Shown in pieces: positions 43,461 to 51,250 of a stretch of 64,000 bases of DNA. Each line of letters opens with the position of its first letter. Position 1 is the first letter of the stretch. The notes under the pieces are model-generated. The model was not told the DNA's origin. It did not search any database and was given only the letters and a program-made list of their open reading frames with translations. Where the stretch lies: contig NC_018020.1 in the NCBI RefSeq assembly GCF_000266885.1, positions 1,426,001 to 1,490,000 on the forward strand. The letters are read 5' to 3'. The stretch comes from Turneriella parva DSM 21527. GTDB lineage: Bacteria > Spirochaetota > Leptospiria > Turneriellales > Turneriellaceae. The position numbers and the translations under genes are program-made.

Positions 43461-43790
43461 TTACTGGCTAAGGCGCTCAATACAAAATTCATTGAGGCTC
43501 TTGCCACTTTTGAAGGCGCGTATCGCAAGATTTTTATGTAAGGTCTCGCCGGCACGCAAAACAAATTGCCCTGAGTACTTATGTTTGATGATTGCATCGG
43601 GAAGCTTTCGTCCGTCTTTGTCCAGAATTTCTATAGCCTCGTCAATTACCTGTGTTAAGGCTTTATGCACGGCGATTTCATCTTTGCCGTGGACACCCCC
43701 TACCAACAGCTCGGGGCATTCACCAATAAAACATTTGTCTTCGTCAGACCATTGAATCAGACGGGTGTATTGTTTTGCTTCTGTTCTCAT
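43461..43790 (-). CDS. hicB: HicB-type antitoxin
   Basis: 109 residues. WSDEDKCFIGECPELLVGGV is the degraded RNase-H-like HicB fold, followed by a ribbon-helix-helix region (LAIRAFKSGKSLNEFCIERL) that binds the operator. Overlaps hicA by ATGA. Confidence 0.88.
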   Translation of the reverse strand: MRTEAKQYTRLIQWSDEDKCFIGECPELLVGGVHGKDEIAVHKALTQVIDEAIEILDKDGRKLPDAIIKHKYSGQFVLRAGETLHKNLAIRAFKSGKSLNEFCIERLSQ

Positions 43791-43990
43791 TTTTGACCCT
43801 TTGTGAGATCTAGCGCCTTCTTCACAGCTTTCTCTTGGTATGGTAGAGCATCGTCACCATTCTTGCCAGAGATTGTCACAATCTGCTGCATCGCTGGGTG
43901 CGTAAAATTGCGGTGGCTGCCTTTACCGCCCCGGTCTTTGAACCCTGCGCGCTCAAGATCGGCAATCAACTCCCTGATTTTGCGTGGCAC
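43787..43990 (-). CDS. hicA: HicA-type mRNA interferase toxin
   Basis: 67 residues from GTG 43990. LIADLERAGFKDRGGKGSHRNFTHP has the catalytic His in GSHRNF of a double-stranded-RNA-binding-like fold; ISGKNGDDALP follows. Cleaves mRNA. The GTG lies five bases after the -10, so the mRNA is probably leaderless. Confidence 0.92.
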   Translation of the reverse strand: MPRKIRELIADLERAGFKDRGGKGSHRNFTHPAMQQIVTISGKNGDDALPYQEKAVKKALDLTKGQK

Positions 43991-43995
43991 CGCTT

Positions 43996-44024
43996 ATAGT
44001 ACTAAAATAGTATCAATTCGTCAA
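43996..44024 (-). promoter_or_regulatory. hicAB promoter with internal palindrome
   Basis: Minus strand: TTGACG (44019-44024), 17 bases, TACTAT (43996-44001), five bases to GTG. The palindrome TACTA-TTT-TAGTA (44000-44012) lies between -35 and -10, a good place for HicB autorepression. Confidence 0.7.
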
Positions 44025-44094
44025 GTTTTTCCAAATTCCATTTCGCCTGAGTATAACAAGAAATGAGAACGAGCAAATATACACTAAATGGTGT

Positions 44095-44370
44095 TCAATT
44101 TCCTGGTGTATCATCAATCACACGCACATTCTTGTCTTGCTGCCTCTTCAGGCAGGCCTGATAGTTTCTGTCACAGCGAATGTCACACTGGCTGATGCTC
44201 TGGTGCGCCGTTTTCGAATTGTCAAAGCCTGCATTGCTGCTCGAGCAACCTCGATGGCAGCTGCGGTTGTTCTCTTCGCAGACCGCCATGGCCTTGTCGG
44301 TCGTGCGGCAGCCTGTACTGATTGCGCCTGCAGCCGCGATTGCGAGGAAAATCCACACTTTCTTATTCAT
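44095..44370 (-). CDS. Cysteine-rich small lipoprotein
   Basis: 91 residues from ATG 44370. MNKKVWIFLAIAAAGAISTGC is a signal peptide with lipobox STGC. The mature part has paired Cys (VCEENNRSCHRGC, CDIRCDRNYQAC), probably two disulfide-linked helices. No known family. It converges with the mntA gene. Confidence 0.65.
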   Translation of the reverse strand: MNKKVWIFLAIAAAGAISTGCRTTDKAMAVCEENNRSCHRGCSSSNAGFDNSKTAHQSISQCDIRCDRNYQACLKRQQDKNVRVIDDTPGN

Positions 44371-44440
44371 GGCTCTCGGTTTGTGCCTCAGGTAGGCTGG
44401 CAACCAGAACTGGTTCGCCGATGGGTAATTCAAATCTCGA

Positions 44441-44469
44441 TTGACGGGCCGGTTTGTCAGGGCAAATAT
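44441..44469 (+). promoter_or_regulatory. mntA promoter, near-leaderless
   Basis: TTGACG (44441-44446), 17 bases, AAATAT (44464-44469), seven bases to ATG 44477. Confidence 0.5.
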
Positions 44470-44476
44470 AGCCCAG

Positions 44477-44785
44477 ATGGATGCTGGTCTCAAACAGACA
44501 ATAAATGAGATAAATCAGATTTATGCGCCAGAGGGGTTCACAATTGTCGGCGTTTTTGGCTCACATGCCCGGGGTGACAGCACGATTCAAAGTGATATCG
44601 ACTTTCTCTACCGCCTTAGTGAAAAAGCAATCAACAAATATCCAGGCTGGGACATCTTTCTGCTTTATGAGCGTGTAAAAAATGATTTAGAACTGCGCAC
44701 AGGCAAGAGAGTTGATCTTGCCGACGAAAACGGACTTAGCAAGACGGGTCAAAGGTTCATTTTGCCAGCCGTCGAATATGTCTGA
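44477..44785 (+). CDS. MntA-type nucleotidyltransferase antitoxin
   Basis: 102 residues from ATG 44477, chosen from the promoter position; an upstream TTG (44441) lies in the -35. GVFGSHARGDSTIQSDIDF is the minimal nucleotidyltransferase motif GSxARG..S.xD; a third acidic residue appears in KRVDLAD. MntA antitoxins inactivate HEPN toxins by adding AMP to a tyrosine. Overlaps the HEPN gene by eight bases. A+T-rich relative to neighbours. Confidence 0.88.
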   Translation: MDAGLKQTINEINQIYAPEGFTIVGVFGSHARGDSTIQSDIDFLYRLSEKAINKYPGWDIFLLYERVKNDLELRTGKRVDLADENGLSKTGQRFILPAVEYV

Positions 44786-45122
44786 CGAATCTGATATCGC
44801 AAAGCTGAATTTTATCAGCGAACTCATTTCAGATATTGAACTGATTATCAATAGACACTCGGGGAGTGCAAAAGCGCTGGCAGATATAGAAGGCAAACAT
44901 GCCTTGTTGATGTGCTTACAGCAAATTGGCGAGACGTTAGGCAAAATCAAAAAGCCATTATGGCAGGCCTTACTCGAAACACATCAGGCCAATGCAATGC
45001 GCAACGTTATAGCACACAACTACCTAGGTATTGATCCACGCATTGTGCTTAGCACGCTCGACTTGAAAATTCCTCAGCTTAAAGAAAAGATCGATATAAT
45101 ATTAGCACAGGGTGCGAACTGA
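44778..45122 (+). CDS. HepT-type HEPN ribonuclease toxin
   Basis: 114 residues from ATG 44778. All-helical, with the RNase motif RNVIAHNY (R-x4-H) near the end; the final Tyr is the position AMPylated in characterised HepT proteins. Pairs with the upstream MntA-type gene. Confidence 0.88.
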   Translation: MSDESDIAKLNFISELISDIELIINRHSGSAKALADIEGKHALLMCLQQIGETLGKIKKPLWQALLETHQANAMRNVIAHNYLGIDPRIVLSTLDLKIPQLKEKIDIILAQGAN

Positions 45123-45168
45123 TCGCGGGCAGCTGAGAATAGTTTGTCGTATTTCATCGCCTAGCGCC

Positions 45169-46065
45169 TCATGGCTTCTTGAAAAGATTTGGCATTAATT
45201 TACCCGTCCACTTCGCGCGCACAACGGCATTGCTGTTGTTGTTAGCGGGGTCTGTATCCCAAAAATTCAACCCAAATTTCTCGCGGTGAAACCACGGGCC
45301 CACGTGACCGCCCCAGAAACCTTCGGCGGCAAGCGTGTTACAGAATGCTCGTGACCACTTAATCGACCACGGAATATTAGACTTGGGTCCGCTGAAAACC
45401 CCCTCTGCGCCCTGCTGGGCTTTGCAACCGGGGTGCCCTTCGGGCAGGTATGGTGCCTGATCGGCATTGTCAGGTAAAAACGTGGCACCGCAGTGCGCAT
45501 TCTTAGAACCAAGGCATGGCCCCGCCGCAGAGCCGAGCTTGCCGGGATATTTTGAATCCCACTTGTTCGTAAACCTACGCTCATCGCCCCACAGCGCGCG
45601 CGCGAACATGCAATGGTCTTTCTTCACCTGCCGGTCTTCGCTGGTGTAACCGACGAGCGCACGCACATGGTTGATCGCGATGCGGTGCCATTCATCTATT
45701 TCTGCCTTCGTGGGGTTCTTATTATCAGCAAAGGGTTTGTGTTTGTAAAAGACCTCGCGCAGGCCTCGCACACGATCAACACCGGGGCAGATGGCCGCCG
45801 CAAATTGCTTCTTTGTCATTTTGGTAGGATCGTAAACCGTGCCGTCCCATTTCGCCGCATCCCATTGGTCACGCTTTATCCAGCCTACGCCATCGGGGTC
45901 ATGCGCTGTGTTGGTGCCGCCCGCAAATGGCTTTGTGGCGAAAGTTTTCCAGTTAGCCTGGTTGGGGGTGTACTGCTGCGCTTTGCCGAGACCGTTGTCG
46001 TTGGCATAGGTAGTGATGCCGGCGAGGGCACACAGAGTGAGGATTTTGAAGGGCGAATGTTTCAC
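45169..46065 (-). CDS. Exported Trp/Cys-rich protein, unknown family
   Basis: 298 residues from a GTG (MKHSPFKILTLCALAGITTY, signal peptide). The mature protein has many Trp, His and Cys (DEWHRIAINHVRALVGY, HCMFARALW, NAHCGATFLP, FWGGHVGPWFHREKFGLNFW), looking like a folded secreted enzyme or binding protein. I do not recognise it. A possible promoter (TTGACC, 46094-46099) gives a start codon 28 bases on. Confidence 0.6.
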   Translation of the reverse strand: MKHSPFKILTLCALAGITTYANDNGLGKAQQYTPNQANWKTFATKPFAGGTNTAHDPDGVGWIKRDQWDAAKWDGTVYDPTKMTKKQFAAAICPGVDRVRGLREVFYKHKPFADNKNPTKAEIDEWHRIAINHVRALVGYTSEDRQVKKDHCMFARALWGDERRFTNKWDSKYPGKLGSAAGPCLGSKNAHCGATFLPDNADQAPYLPEGHPGCKAQQGAEGVFSGPKSNIPWSIKWSRAFCNTLAAEGFWGGHVGPWFHREKFGLNFWDTDPANNNSNAVVRAKWTGKLMPNLFKKP

Positions 46066-46140
46066 GGCAGCATCGTGGCATGAGCTGCCCGTCGGTCAAT
46101 TAGATTGCGGAAAAAGGTGGGCCAATTTATTGCAGGGCCT

Positions 46141-46170
46141 CGTAGGGGTAGACTTTAGTCTACCCCTACG
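46141..46170. repeat. Perfect 14-bp-arm palindrome, copy 1
   Basis: CGTAGGGGTAGACT, TT, AGTCTACCCCTACG. A near-identical palindrome is at 49637-49672. It lies between the divergent promoters of the exported-protein and RelE-type genes. Confidence 0.8.
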
Positions 46171-46195
46171 GGATAGGTGCCGTAGCAAAAAATGA

Positions 46196-46224
46196 TTGCC
46201 ACTGGCAAACGAGCGGCATATATT
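46196..46224 (+). promoter_or_regulatory. Leaderless-type promoter of the RelE module
   Basis: TTGCCA (46196-46201), 17 bases, TATATT (46219-46224), six bases to ATG 46231. Confidence 0.65.
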
Positions 46225-46230
46225 TGTAAC

Positions 46231-46446
46231 ATGGCAATCGCCTTTCACGAAGTCATGGCAGAAATCAAGAGCTACGACCACGCAGGGAAAGTGATGATTA
46301 AAGAGTATTGCGAAAGTCTGCTGGCTGATGAAGCGCGCGCTGAATTTGCGCGAGAGGTCGAAGAAGGCATGCAAGAATTTGCGGCCGATAGACTCAAGGC
46401 TCACACAAGTGTGAAAGACCTGCGAGCTTCTTTAGATGCTGATTAG
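46231..46446 (+). CDS. Antitoxin partner of a RelE-type toxin
   Basis: 71 residues from ATG 46231, fixed by the promoter. Mostly helical and acidic (EFAREVEEGMQEFAADRLKA), with C-terminal HTSVKDLRASLDAD typical of short antitoxins. No clear DNA-binding motif. Overlaps the toxin by 11 bases. Confidence 0.75.
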   Translation: MAIAFHEVMAEIKSYDHAGKVMIKEYCESLLADEARAEFAREVEEGMQEFAADRLKAHTSVKDLRASLDAD

Positions 46447-46705
46447 GCATTCGGCTGCCTTCAAAAAGGCTTATAAGAAGCGCATCAAGAATAACCCTGA
46501 GCTCAGAGAGTTGTTCTGGGATGCAATCGAAATATTCGCCGCAGATCCGTATAATGCCGGTCTCAAGACCCATCCCTTAAAAGACCAGCTTGAGGGAAAA
46601 TGGGCGTTCAGTGTTGATTATGACTGTCGTGTCGTTTTCCACTTTGTTTCCGAAACTGAAATCGTGCTCTTAAACATCGGTACACATCAACAAGTGTATC
46701 GATAG
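46436..46705 (+). CDS. RelE/StbE-family mRNA interferase toxin
   Basis: 89 residues. FKKAYKKRIKNNPELRELFW, THPLKDQLEGKWAFSVDYDCRVVF and VLLNIGTHQQVYR follow the YafQ/RelE fold, with the Arg and late His/Tyr placed for ribosome-dependent mRNA cleavage. The fourth toxin-antitoxin module in 5.6 kb. Confidence 0.88.
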   Translation: MLIRHSAAFKKAYKKRIKNNPELRELFWDAIEIFAADPYNAGLKTHPLKDQLEGKWAFSVDYDCRVVFHFVSETEIVLLNIGTHQQVYR

Positions 46706-46721
46706 AAACGGCTGTGAATAT

Positions 46722-46931
46722 CTATGCAGTAGCTGCGGATTCATGAATGCTGCGATTCAGTACCTGATATGCCCATTGCGTAACCGGCTGCGTGGGTTCT
46801 GTATTCTCTGCTTGTGGTGCGGGGGCCACTTGAGCCGGTACGGCTTCTTTCTTCGCGGGCTTCGCAGCTTTTTTTGCCTGCGCAAAGACCGGCAGACCGG
46901 CCATCGTCATGATCAGTAGTATTTTCTTCAT
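46722..46931 (-). CDS. Short exported Ala/Lys/Pro-rich protein
   Basis: 69 residues. MKKILLIMTMAGLPVFAQA is a signal peptide; the rest is low-complexity Ala, Lys, Pro and Gln. Function unknown. It follows the gene at 46976 on the same strand, 44 bases on. Confidence 0.5.
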   Translation of the reverse strand: MKKILLIMTMAGLPVFAQAKKAAKPAKKEAVPAQVAPAPQAENTEPTQPVTQWAYQVLNRSIHESAATA

Positions 46932-46975
46932 TCTCTTTTCCTTAAGTTGTTTGTTGTTTGTATCTTATGATACGG

Positions 46976-47650
46976 TCATAGCGGCGGCGGGGTGGTGTCC
47001 CCCTCCGCCCTTACGGGCGCCCCCCCCGCAAGCGGGCGAGCGCTTGCGGCAGGCGAAGCCTGCGGGGCGGAGGACTGGGCTTTCTTTCGGTTCTCTTCGG
47101 CGCGGCGTTTGGCGGTGTTGATGATGGTCCAGTCGGGAGTTTTGCCCCAGGCAGACTGTCCTCGATAATTGAGCTCAATGAACTTGTCTATGTCGACGCC
47201 TTCGATCTCGGAAGCATTCTGCAACAATATTTCGCTGAGCTCCCCCACGGCGAATCTTTCCCCGAGTTTTACCAGATCAATATGGGTGAAAAAGTAATTA
47301 TTCCGGCCCCTCATTTTATATTCGATTTTGATGGCATGTTTGCTAGCCCAGAATCTTCCGATGGCAATAATGTCAGACAAGGGAATTCTTTTCCTTCGAT
47401 TCAGGTGAAAAGTTGCAATTAGAATTTCTGGATTTATTTCGATAGTCCGGGGTGCTTTGAGTTGAAGCCAAAGAGAGCTTGTAAACAGAAAGCTCCCGCC
47501 GATGGCCATGAGACCGAAAAGCAAATAACTGCCTAGATCATTCTGTGCGGTAATAATTTTTATGGGCAGAACAATAGTAAGTGTCATGGAAAAAAAATAC
47601 GAGCCGATGAGCGGCAAGAAATTGGACACATTTTGTGTGAATAGTTTCAT
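46976..47650 (-). CDS. Membrane protein with a repeat-encoded tail
   Basis: 224 residues from ATG 47650. Two membrane helices near the start (FLPLIGSYFFSMTLTIVLPI, LLFGLMAIGGSFLF), then a strand-rich soluble part and a Lys/Arg helix. The last ~30 residues (Ala/Pro/Gly-rich) are encoded by a GC-rich palindromic repeat (46977-47075). Function unknown. Confidence 0.6.
   Translation of the reverse strand: MKLFTQNVSNFLPLIGSYFFSMTLTIVLPIKIITAQNDLGSYLLFGLMAIGGSFLFTSSLWLQLKAPRTIEINPEILIATFHLNRRKRIPLSDIIAIGRFWASKHAIKIEYKMRGRNNYFFTHIDLVKLGERFAVGELSEILLQNASEIEGVDIDKFIELNYRGQSAWGKTPDWTIINTAKRRAEENRKKAQSSAPQASPAASARPLAGGAPVRAEGDTTPPPL
46977..47075. repeat. GC-rich palindromic repeat within a gene end
   Basis: Contains CCGCCC..GGGCG, CCCGC-AA-GCGGG, GCGCTTGCGGC and CAGGC-GAA-GCCTG blocks. 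It differs sharply from the A+T-richer sequence before it and extends the reading frame to a late stop. Confidence 0.6.
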
Positions 47651-47660
47651 TTCTTGCCTT

Positions 47661-48977
47661 TCAAGGCTTAGGCCACAATAGTCCATTCATGACATTAAAC
47701 GGCATTGCCATCCAACCTGCCGTTGTTTCAGCAGTGGTCGCAAATGGTTTGCCATAGGCACCAAAACTTGAGCTCTGCATATGACTTGAGAATGCGACGC
47801 CACCAGCGGTTAACAAGCCGGCCCCAAACACTTGTCCTTTCTTGACCTGACTCCAGTCCCAATCATTTTGATAGCCTTGAGCGAGTGTGTCTGCAATCAT
47901 GCCATAAGCTAACCCGTACCCACTTTTCCGTAGAATGCTACCGGTTGGCCCACTTAGCGGCGTACCGAAGCCCATTGTACCCATGCCAATCATGACATTC
48001 TCGGCAAGCCCACCCCACGTATGGTTTGTTGTGCCACCGATGTAACTCATACCGCTGGTTATACCACCAGTTAGCATATTTGTGCCATAGGGGACAAGCT
48101 CGGCCCCGATTTTGCTCCAATTCACAGCATTCTGGCCCTGAGTACTCATCTGCGACCAGCGACCCGACAACATGGCGATCTTGTCATACTGGCTCATCTG
48201 GCCACCGGTTGTCAGTTCGGCCAGAGACCGCGATCCTGCCGCGACCATTGACCCGCTTAGCATCATACCCGACGCCATCGGCATGCTATCAATACCCTGC
48301 GCCAAACCTCGCGCGGCGCCCCAGTCTTCGGGCATCAGATCGCTCACAGCCTTGCCGACACTCGGGTACGAAGTGAATTCGCCCTGAAGCGCACTATACC
48401 AGTTGCGAGCATTCGCCGCCGCGTTGGTATACGCCGTCGCAGCCATCGCGTTCGTCGTGTACGCAATTCCCGGTGCCGGCACGGCGTAGAGCGTTGTCGC
48501 AATGTTGTTCAGCACACCCGCAGTTGCGTTCAACGTGAACTGCCCGGCCTGCTGCCACATGTAGGCAGACCTCGCGATTTCAAACTGCGCCTGCCGAGCC
48601 GCTGCTTCGCGTTCTGCTCTCACCTCGGGCGCAATTTTCGCCAGAGCTTTTTCCATCTCGAACGCCTGCGCCGGGGTCAAATTGAGCGGTTGTCTGCCGG
48701 TGATAGTGTTCATACCCAGCAAGAAACCCGTGCTGTTGGTAACTCCTGCTGTATTCTGCAACTGCGCCATCGCAGCCGCCGCCCGCGCCGCGCGAGTCTT
48801 ATCATACCCAAACTGCTTATCGGTCTGCCCGGTGTACTCGCCCACACCCGTCGGCATGTTGATCGTCACGCCGCCTTTTTCGATCTTGGCGCGCAGGTTG
48901 TCGCGCGCGGCTGCGTAGGCGTCGCCGTCGTTCGGGTCAAGGCCTGGGTTGTTTGCCATGACGTAGCGAAACTCCAT
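47661..48977 (-). CDS. Probable 3' fragment of a large leptospiral protein
   Basis: 438 residues, Ala/Gly/Met/Thr-rich with glycine-rich hydrophobic segments (MASGMMLSGSMVAAGSRSLA, GLAENVMIGMGTMGFGTPLS), no signal peptide. The start MEFRYVMANNPGLDPNDGDA reads like the middle of a protein. It begins 18 bases after the Uma2 stop and in the same frame, so a longer gene may have been interrupted. Resembles, from memory, C-terminal parts of large leptospiral proteins or polymorphic toxins; not confirmed. Confidence 0.5.
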   Translation of the reverse strand: MEFRYVMANNPGLDPNDGDAYAAARDNLRAKIEKGGVTINMPTGVGEYTGQTDKQFGYDKTRAARAAAAMAQLQNTAGVTNSTGFLLGMNTITGRQPLNLTPAQAFEMEKALAKIAPEVRAEREAAARQAQFEIARSAYMWQQAGQFTLNATAGVLNNIATTLYAVPAPGIAYTTNAMAATAYTNAAANARNWYSALQGEFTSYPSVGKAVSDLMPEDWGAARGLAQGIDSMPMASGMMLSGSMVAAGSRSLAELTTGGQMSQYDKIAMLSGRWSQMSTQGQNAVNWSKIGAELVPYGTNMLTGGITSGMSYIGGTTNHTWGGLAENVMIGMGTMGFGTPLSGPTGSILRKSGYGLAYGMIADTLAQGYQNDWDWSQVKKGQVFGAGLLTAGGVAFSSHMQSSSFGAYGKPFATTAETTAGWMAMPFNVMNGLLWPKP

Positions 48978-48995
48978 CTCTTCGCTGCTCGCGGC

Positions 48996-49571
48996 TCATG
49001 GGTTCTTTGGGAAAATCGTTTGAACTTGCACGTCTTTGCCATGTACCAGCAAAACCGCATCGTTACTCATTACTGAGGTCACCGAATAGCCATCGCCTTC
49101 TGGTTTTCGGTAGATCTCTACCGTGTGGTTGTCTGCCCGTACAATCCAGACTTCAGGTATTTGCGCCAGCGCATAGCCTCGCAATTTGGCGCGATCAAGC
49201 GGCAATGAGCTAACTGCAACCTCAACGACGACTTCTGCAGTGTGCGGGTGAGCGTTGAGAAAATCGTCTTTTGTGCCCCGAACCACGCATAGATCGGGTT
49301 CGGGTTCAGATTGCAGGGCCGGTATCGAAAGCGGTTGTTCTTGCCTAACCAGGTATCCGGCCTTGAAGGCACTTGCCAGAATTTCGCGCAATGTCTCTAT
49401 GAGATAGACGTGCAAAGGTGATTTTGGCATTTTATTGATAATCACTCCTTCGATCAATTCGGTTCGTTGATCGATCTGCCAGTTGTCGGCGAGACGGTGA
49501 TATTCGTTGAGGGTGAACCGGTGTATCTGGCCGACAACGACCGGATCATCGAGCAGTGCGGCGCCACTCAT
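48996..49571 (-). CDS. Uma2-family (DUF820) endonuclease-like protein
   Basis: 191 residues. TELIEGVIINKMPKSPLHVY, EPEPDLCVVRG, EVVVEVAVSS and DRAKLRGYALAQIPEVWIV are Uma2 blocks with a PD-(D/E)xK-type core (Asp in PDL, Glu in VEV, Lys in AKL). Often found as multiple copies in accessory regions; its biological role is unclear. Promoter of the leaderless kind. Confidence 0.88.
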   Translation of the reverse strand: MSGAALLDDPVVVGQIHRFTLNEYHRLADNWQIDQRTELIEGVIINKMPKSPLHVYLIETLREILASAFKAGYLVRQEQPLSIPALQSEPEPDLCVVRGTKDDFLNAHPHTAEVVVEVAVSSLPLDRAKLRGYALAQIPEVWIVRADNHTVEIYRKPEGDGYSVTSVMSNDAVLLVHGKDVQVQTIFPKNP

Positions 49572-49578
49572 GTGCAGA

Positions 49579-49606
49579 ATTGTCAGCAGCTGAAATCTCC
49601 CGTCAA
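49579..49606 (-). promoter_or_regulatory. Uma2 promoter, leaderless type
   Basis: Minus strand: TTGACG (49601-49606), 16 bases, GACAAT (49579-49584), seven bases to ATG 49571. Confidence 0.6.
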
Positions 49607-49636
49607 CAGATTTCGCTCGATGCCTGATTCATCTGG

Positions 49637-49672
49637 TTCTGTAGGGGTAGACTTAAGTCTACCCCTACAGAA
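49637..49672. repeat. Perfect 36-bp palindrome, copy 2
   Basis: Arms TTCTGTAGGGGTAGACTT and AAGTCTACCCCTACAGAA with no loop. Sits midway between the divergent Uma2 and SDR promoters. Confidence 0.85.
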
Positions 49673-49702
49673 CCTAACTAATGACACAAATGTCATTTTT
49701 TG

Positions 49703-49731
49703 TTGACGCCTCGTTCGACCTTGTGTAGGTT
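49703..49731 (+). promoter_or_regulatory. SDR-gene promoter, leaderless type
   Basis: TTGACG (49703-49708), 17 bases, TAGGTT (49726-49731), six bases to ATG 49738. Confidence 0.55.
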
Positions 49732-49737
49732 TGGCCT

Positions 49738-51096
49738 ATGAAAGAACTGAGAGATAAAGTCGTCTTGATCACTGGCGCTGCCGGTGGCATCGGTCTCAAC
49801 ACAGCTGGTTTCTTTGCTGAAGCCGGTTCGCGCCTGGTGCTCACCGACATCAACGAAATGGCGCTTGAGAATGCGAAGCAGCGCCTTGCGAAACACGGCG
49901 TCGATATTCTCACCAAGGTCGTCGACGTCACCGACCTCAAGGCCGTCGAAAGCCTGCGCGACGATGTCGTGAAGAAATTCGGCAAGCTCGACGTGCTGAT
50001 CAACAATGCCGGCATCGGCTATAACGCTGAAATCGCCGACACGCCGCTCAGCAAATGGCAACAGCTGATGAACATCAACTTCTGGGCGCCGCTCTACCAT
50101 ATCCAAACGTTTCTGCCGCTCATGAAAGAAAAGAAGTCGGGCCATATCGTCAACGTCTCGAGTGGCCAGGCATACTTTCGCGCACCAACATGGGGAGCGT
50201 ATTCGGTGACGAAGCTCGCCGTCGGTGCGATGTCTGAGATCATGAACGTCGAAGTTGCGCGCGACAATATCAAAGTGACCACTGTGTATCCGTTTCTGGT
50301 GAACACGGGTTTCTACGATACCGCGACCGCCAACTCAATCGGCGAGCAGCTGTTCTTTATGTTCATGCCGCTCTATTCAGACAAACCTGAAACGGTAGCA
50401 CGCATGATCTTTGATTCGGTGCGCGAAGAGAAGGATGTAGAAATGGTGAGCATTCTGAACCAGTTCTTCAAGTATATCCGCGTTTTACCCACGGCTGCCG
50501 GCGTGATGGATAAAACGACGCACACTTTCATGTCGAAGCAACAGCAAGAGTCTTTGGGCCTCGGCGGCATCGTCGATAAGCTGGGGTCTATCCTCAATTC
50601 GATTATGGACACCGCGAAGAAAGGTGTGCCCGAAAAAGGTTTTGTGATTCACGAGGTCATGTCAGGCGAGCACGAGTTCGTCGACGGTTTTGGCCCTGCG
50701 GGCAAACACAAATTTGAATTTAAAGCCGACTGGGGCCCGAAGAACCTCGTCGATTTCGTAAACCCAGGGCAAGACAAGTTCATGCTGAGCGAGCTCGCGG
50801 GCACGGTGACGATCGGCGGCATGTGCGAAAACATGCCAGTCTATGGCACGCTGCAGCTGCGCTATTTTCAAGACCAGAAAATTCGCTACACATTCGACTT
50901 CAGCGTCGACGGTGAACCGTACCAGTACGTCGGCGAGAAGCAGCAGATTTATCCATGGAACCTGCCATATTCACACACCACATGCTTTGGCGAAGTGAAG
51001 AACCTGCGCACAGGCAAAGTCATCTCAAAGTCGATCACGCACTTTGACATGAATGACTTGCCCGAGTTCTTGGGCACGTTCAAGCTAACGGGTTAA
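49738..51096 (+). CDS. SDR oxidoreductase with extra C-terminal domain
   Basis: 452 residues. Residues 1-250 are a classical short-chain dehydrogenase: GAAGGIG (cofactor), NNAG, catalytic Ser in NVSSGQAYF and Y-x3-K in AYSVTKLAVG. Residues about 300-452 are an added domain beginning EVMSGEHEFVDG, strand-rich, unassigned; it may bind a lipid substrate. Single-gene unit ending at a palindrome. Confidence 0.88.
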   Translation: MKELRDKVVLITGAAGGIGLNTAGFFAEAGSRLVLTDINEMALENAKQRLAKHGVDILTKVVDVTDLKAVESLRDDVVKKFGKLDVLINNAGIGYNAEIADTPLSKWQQLMNINFWAPLYHIQTFLPLMKEKKSGHIVNVSSGQAYFRAPTWGAYSVTKLAVGAMSEIMNVEVARDNIKVTTVYPFLVNTGFYDTATANSIGEQLFFMFMPLYSDKPETVARMIFDSVREEKDVEMVSILNQFFKYIRVLPTAAGVMDKTTHTFMSKQQQESLGLGGIVDKLGSILNSIMDTAKKGVPEKGFVIHEVMSGEHEFVDGFGPAGKHKFEFKADWGPKNLVDFVNPGQDKFMLSELAGTVTIGGMCENMPVYGTLQLRYFQDQKIRYTFDFSVDGEPYQYVGEKQQIYPWNLPYSHTTCFGEVKNLRTGKVISKSITHFDMNDLPEFLGTFKLTG

Positions 51097-51103
51097 TGAT
51101 TTT

Positions 51104-51132
51104 GTAGAGACGCCCTTTAAGGGCGTCTCTAC
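51104..51132 (+). terminator. Palindromic repeat after the SDR gene
   Basis: GTAGAGACGCCCTT, T, AAGGGCGTCTCTAC. A partial second copy (ACGGGCGTCTCTGCG) follows. Probably also ends transcription. Confidence 0.6.
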
Positions 51133-51250
51133 GATATCAAACGGGCGTCTCTGCGACTGTCGCGCCTGCGTTAGGCGCTTCGGGTTGATATGGGTCAGGG
51201 TATGGTTCTGTTTGGCATAGGACAAAAATACGCTTTACAGATGGAGCTTC

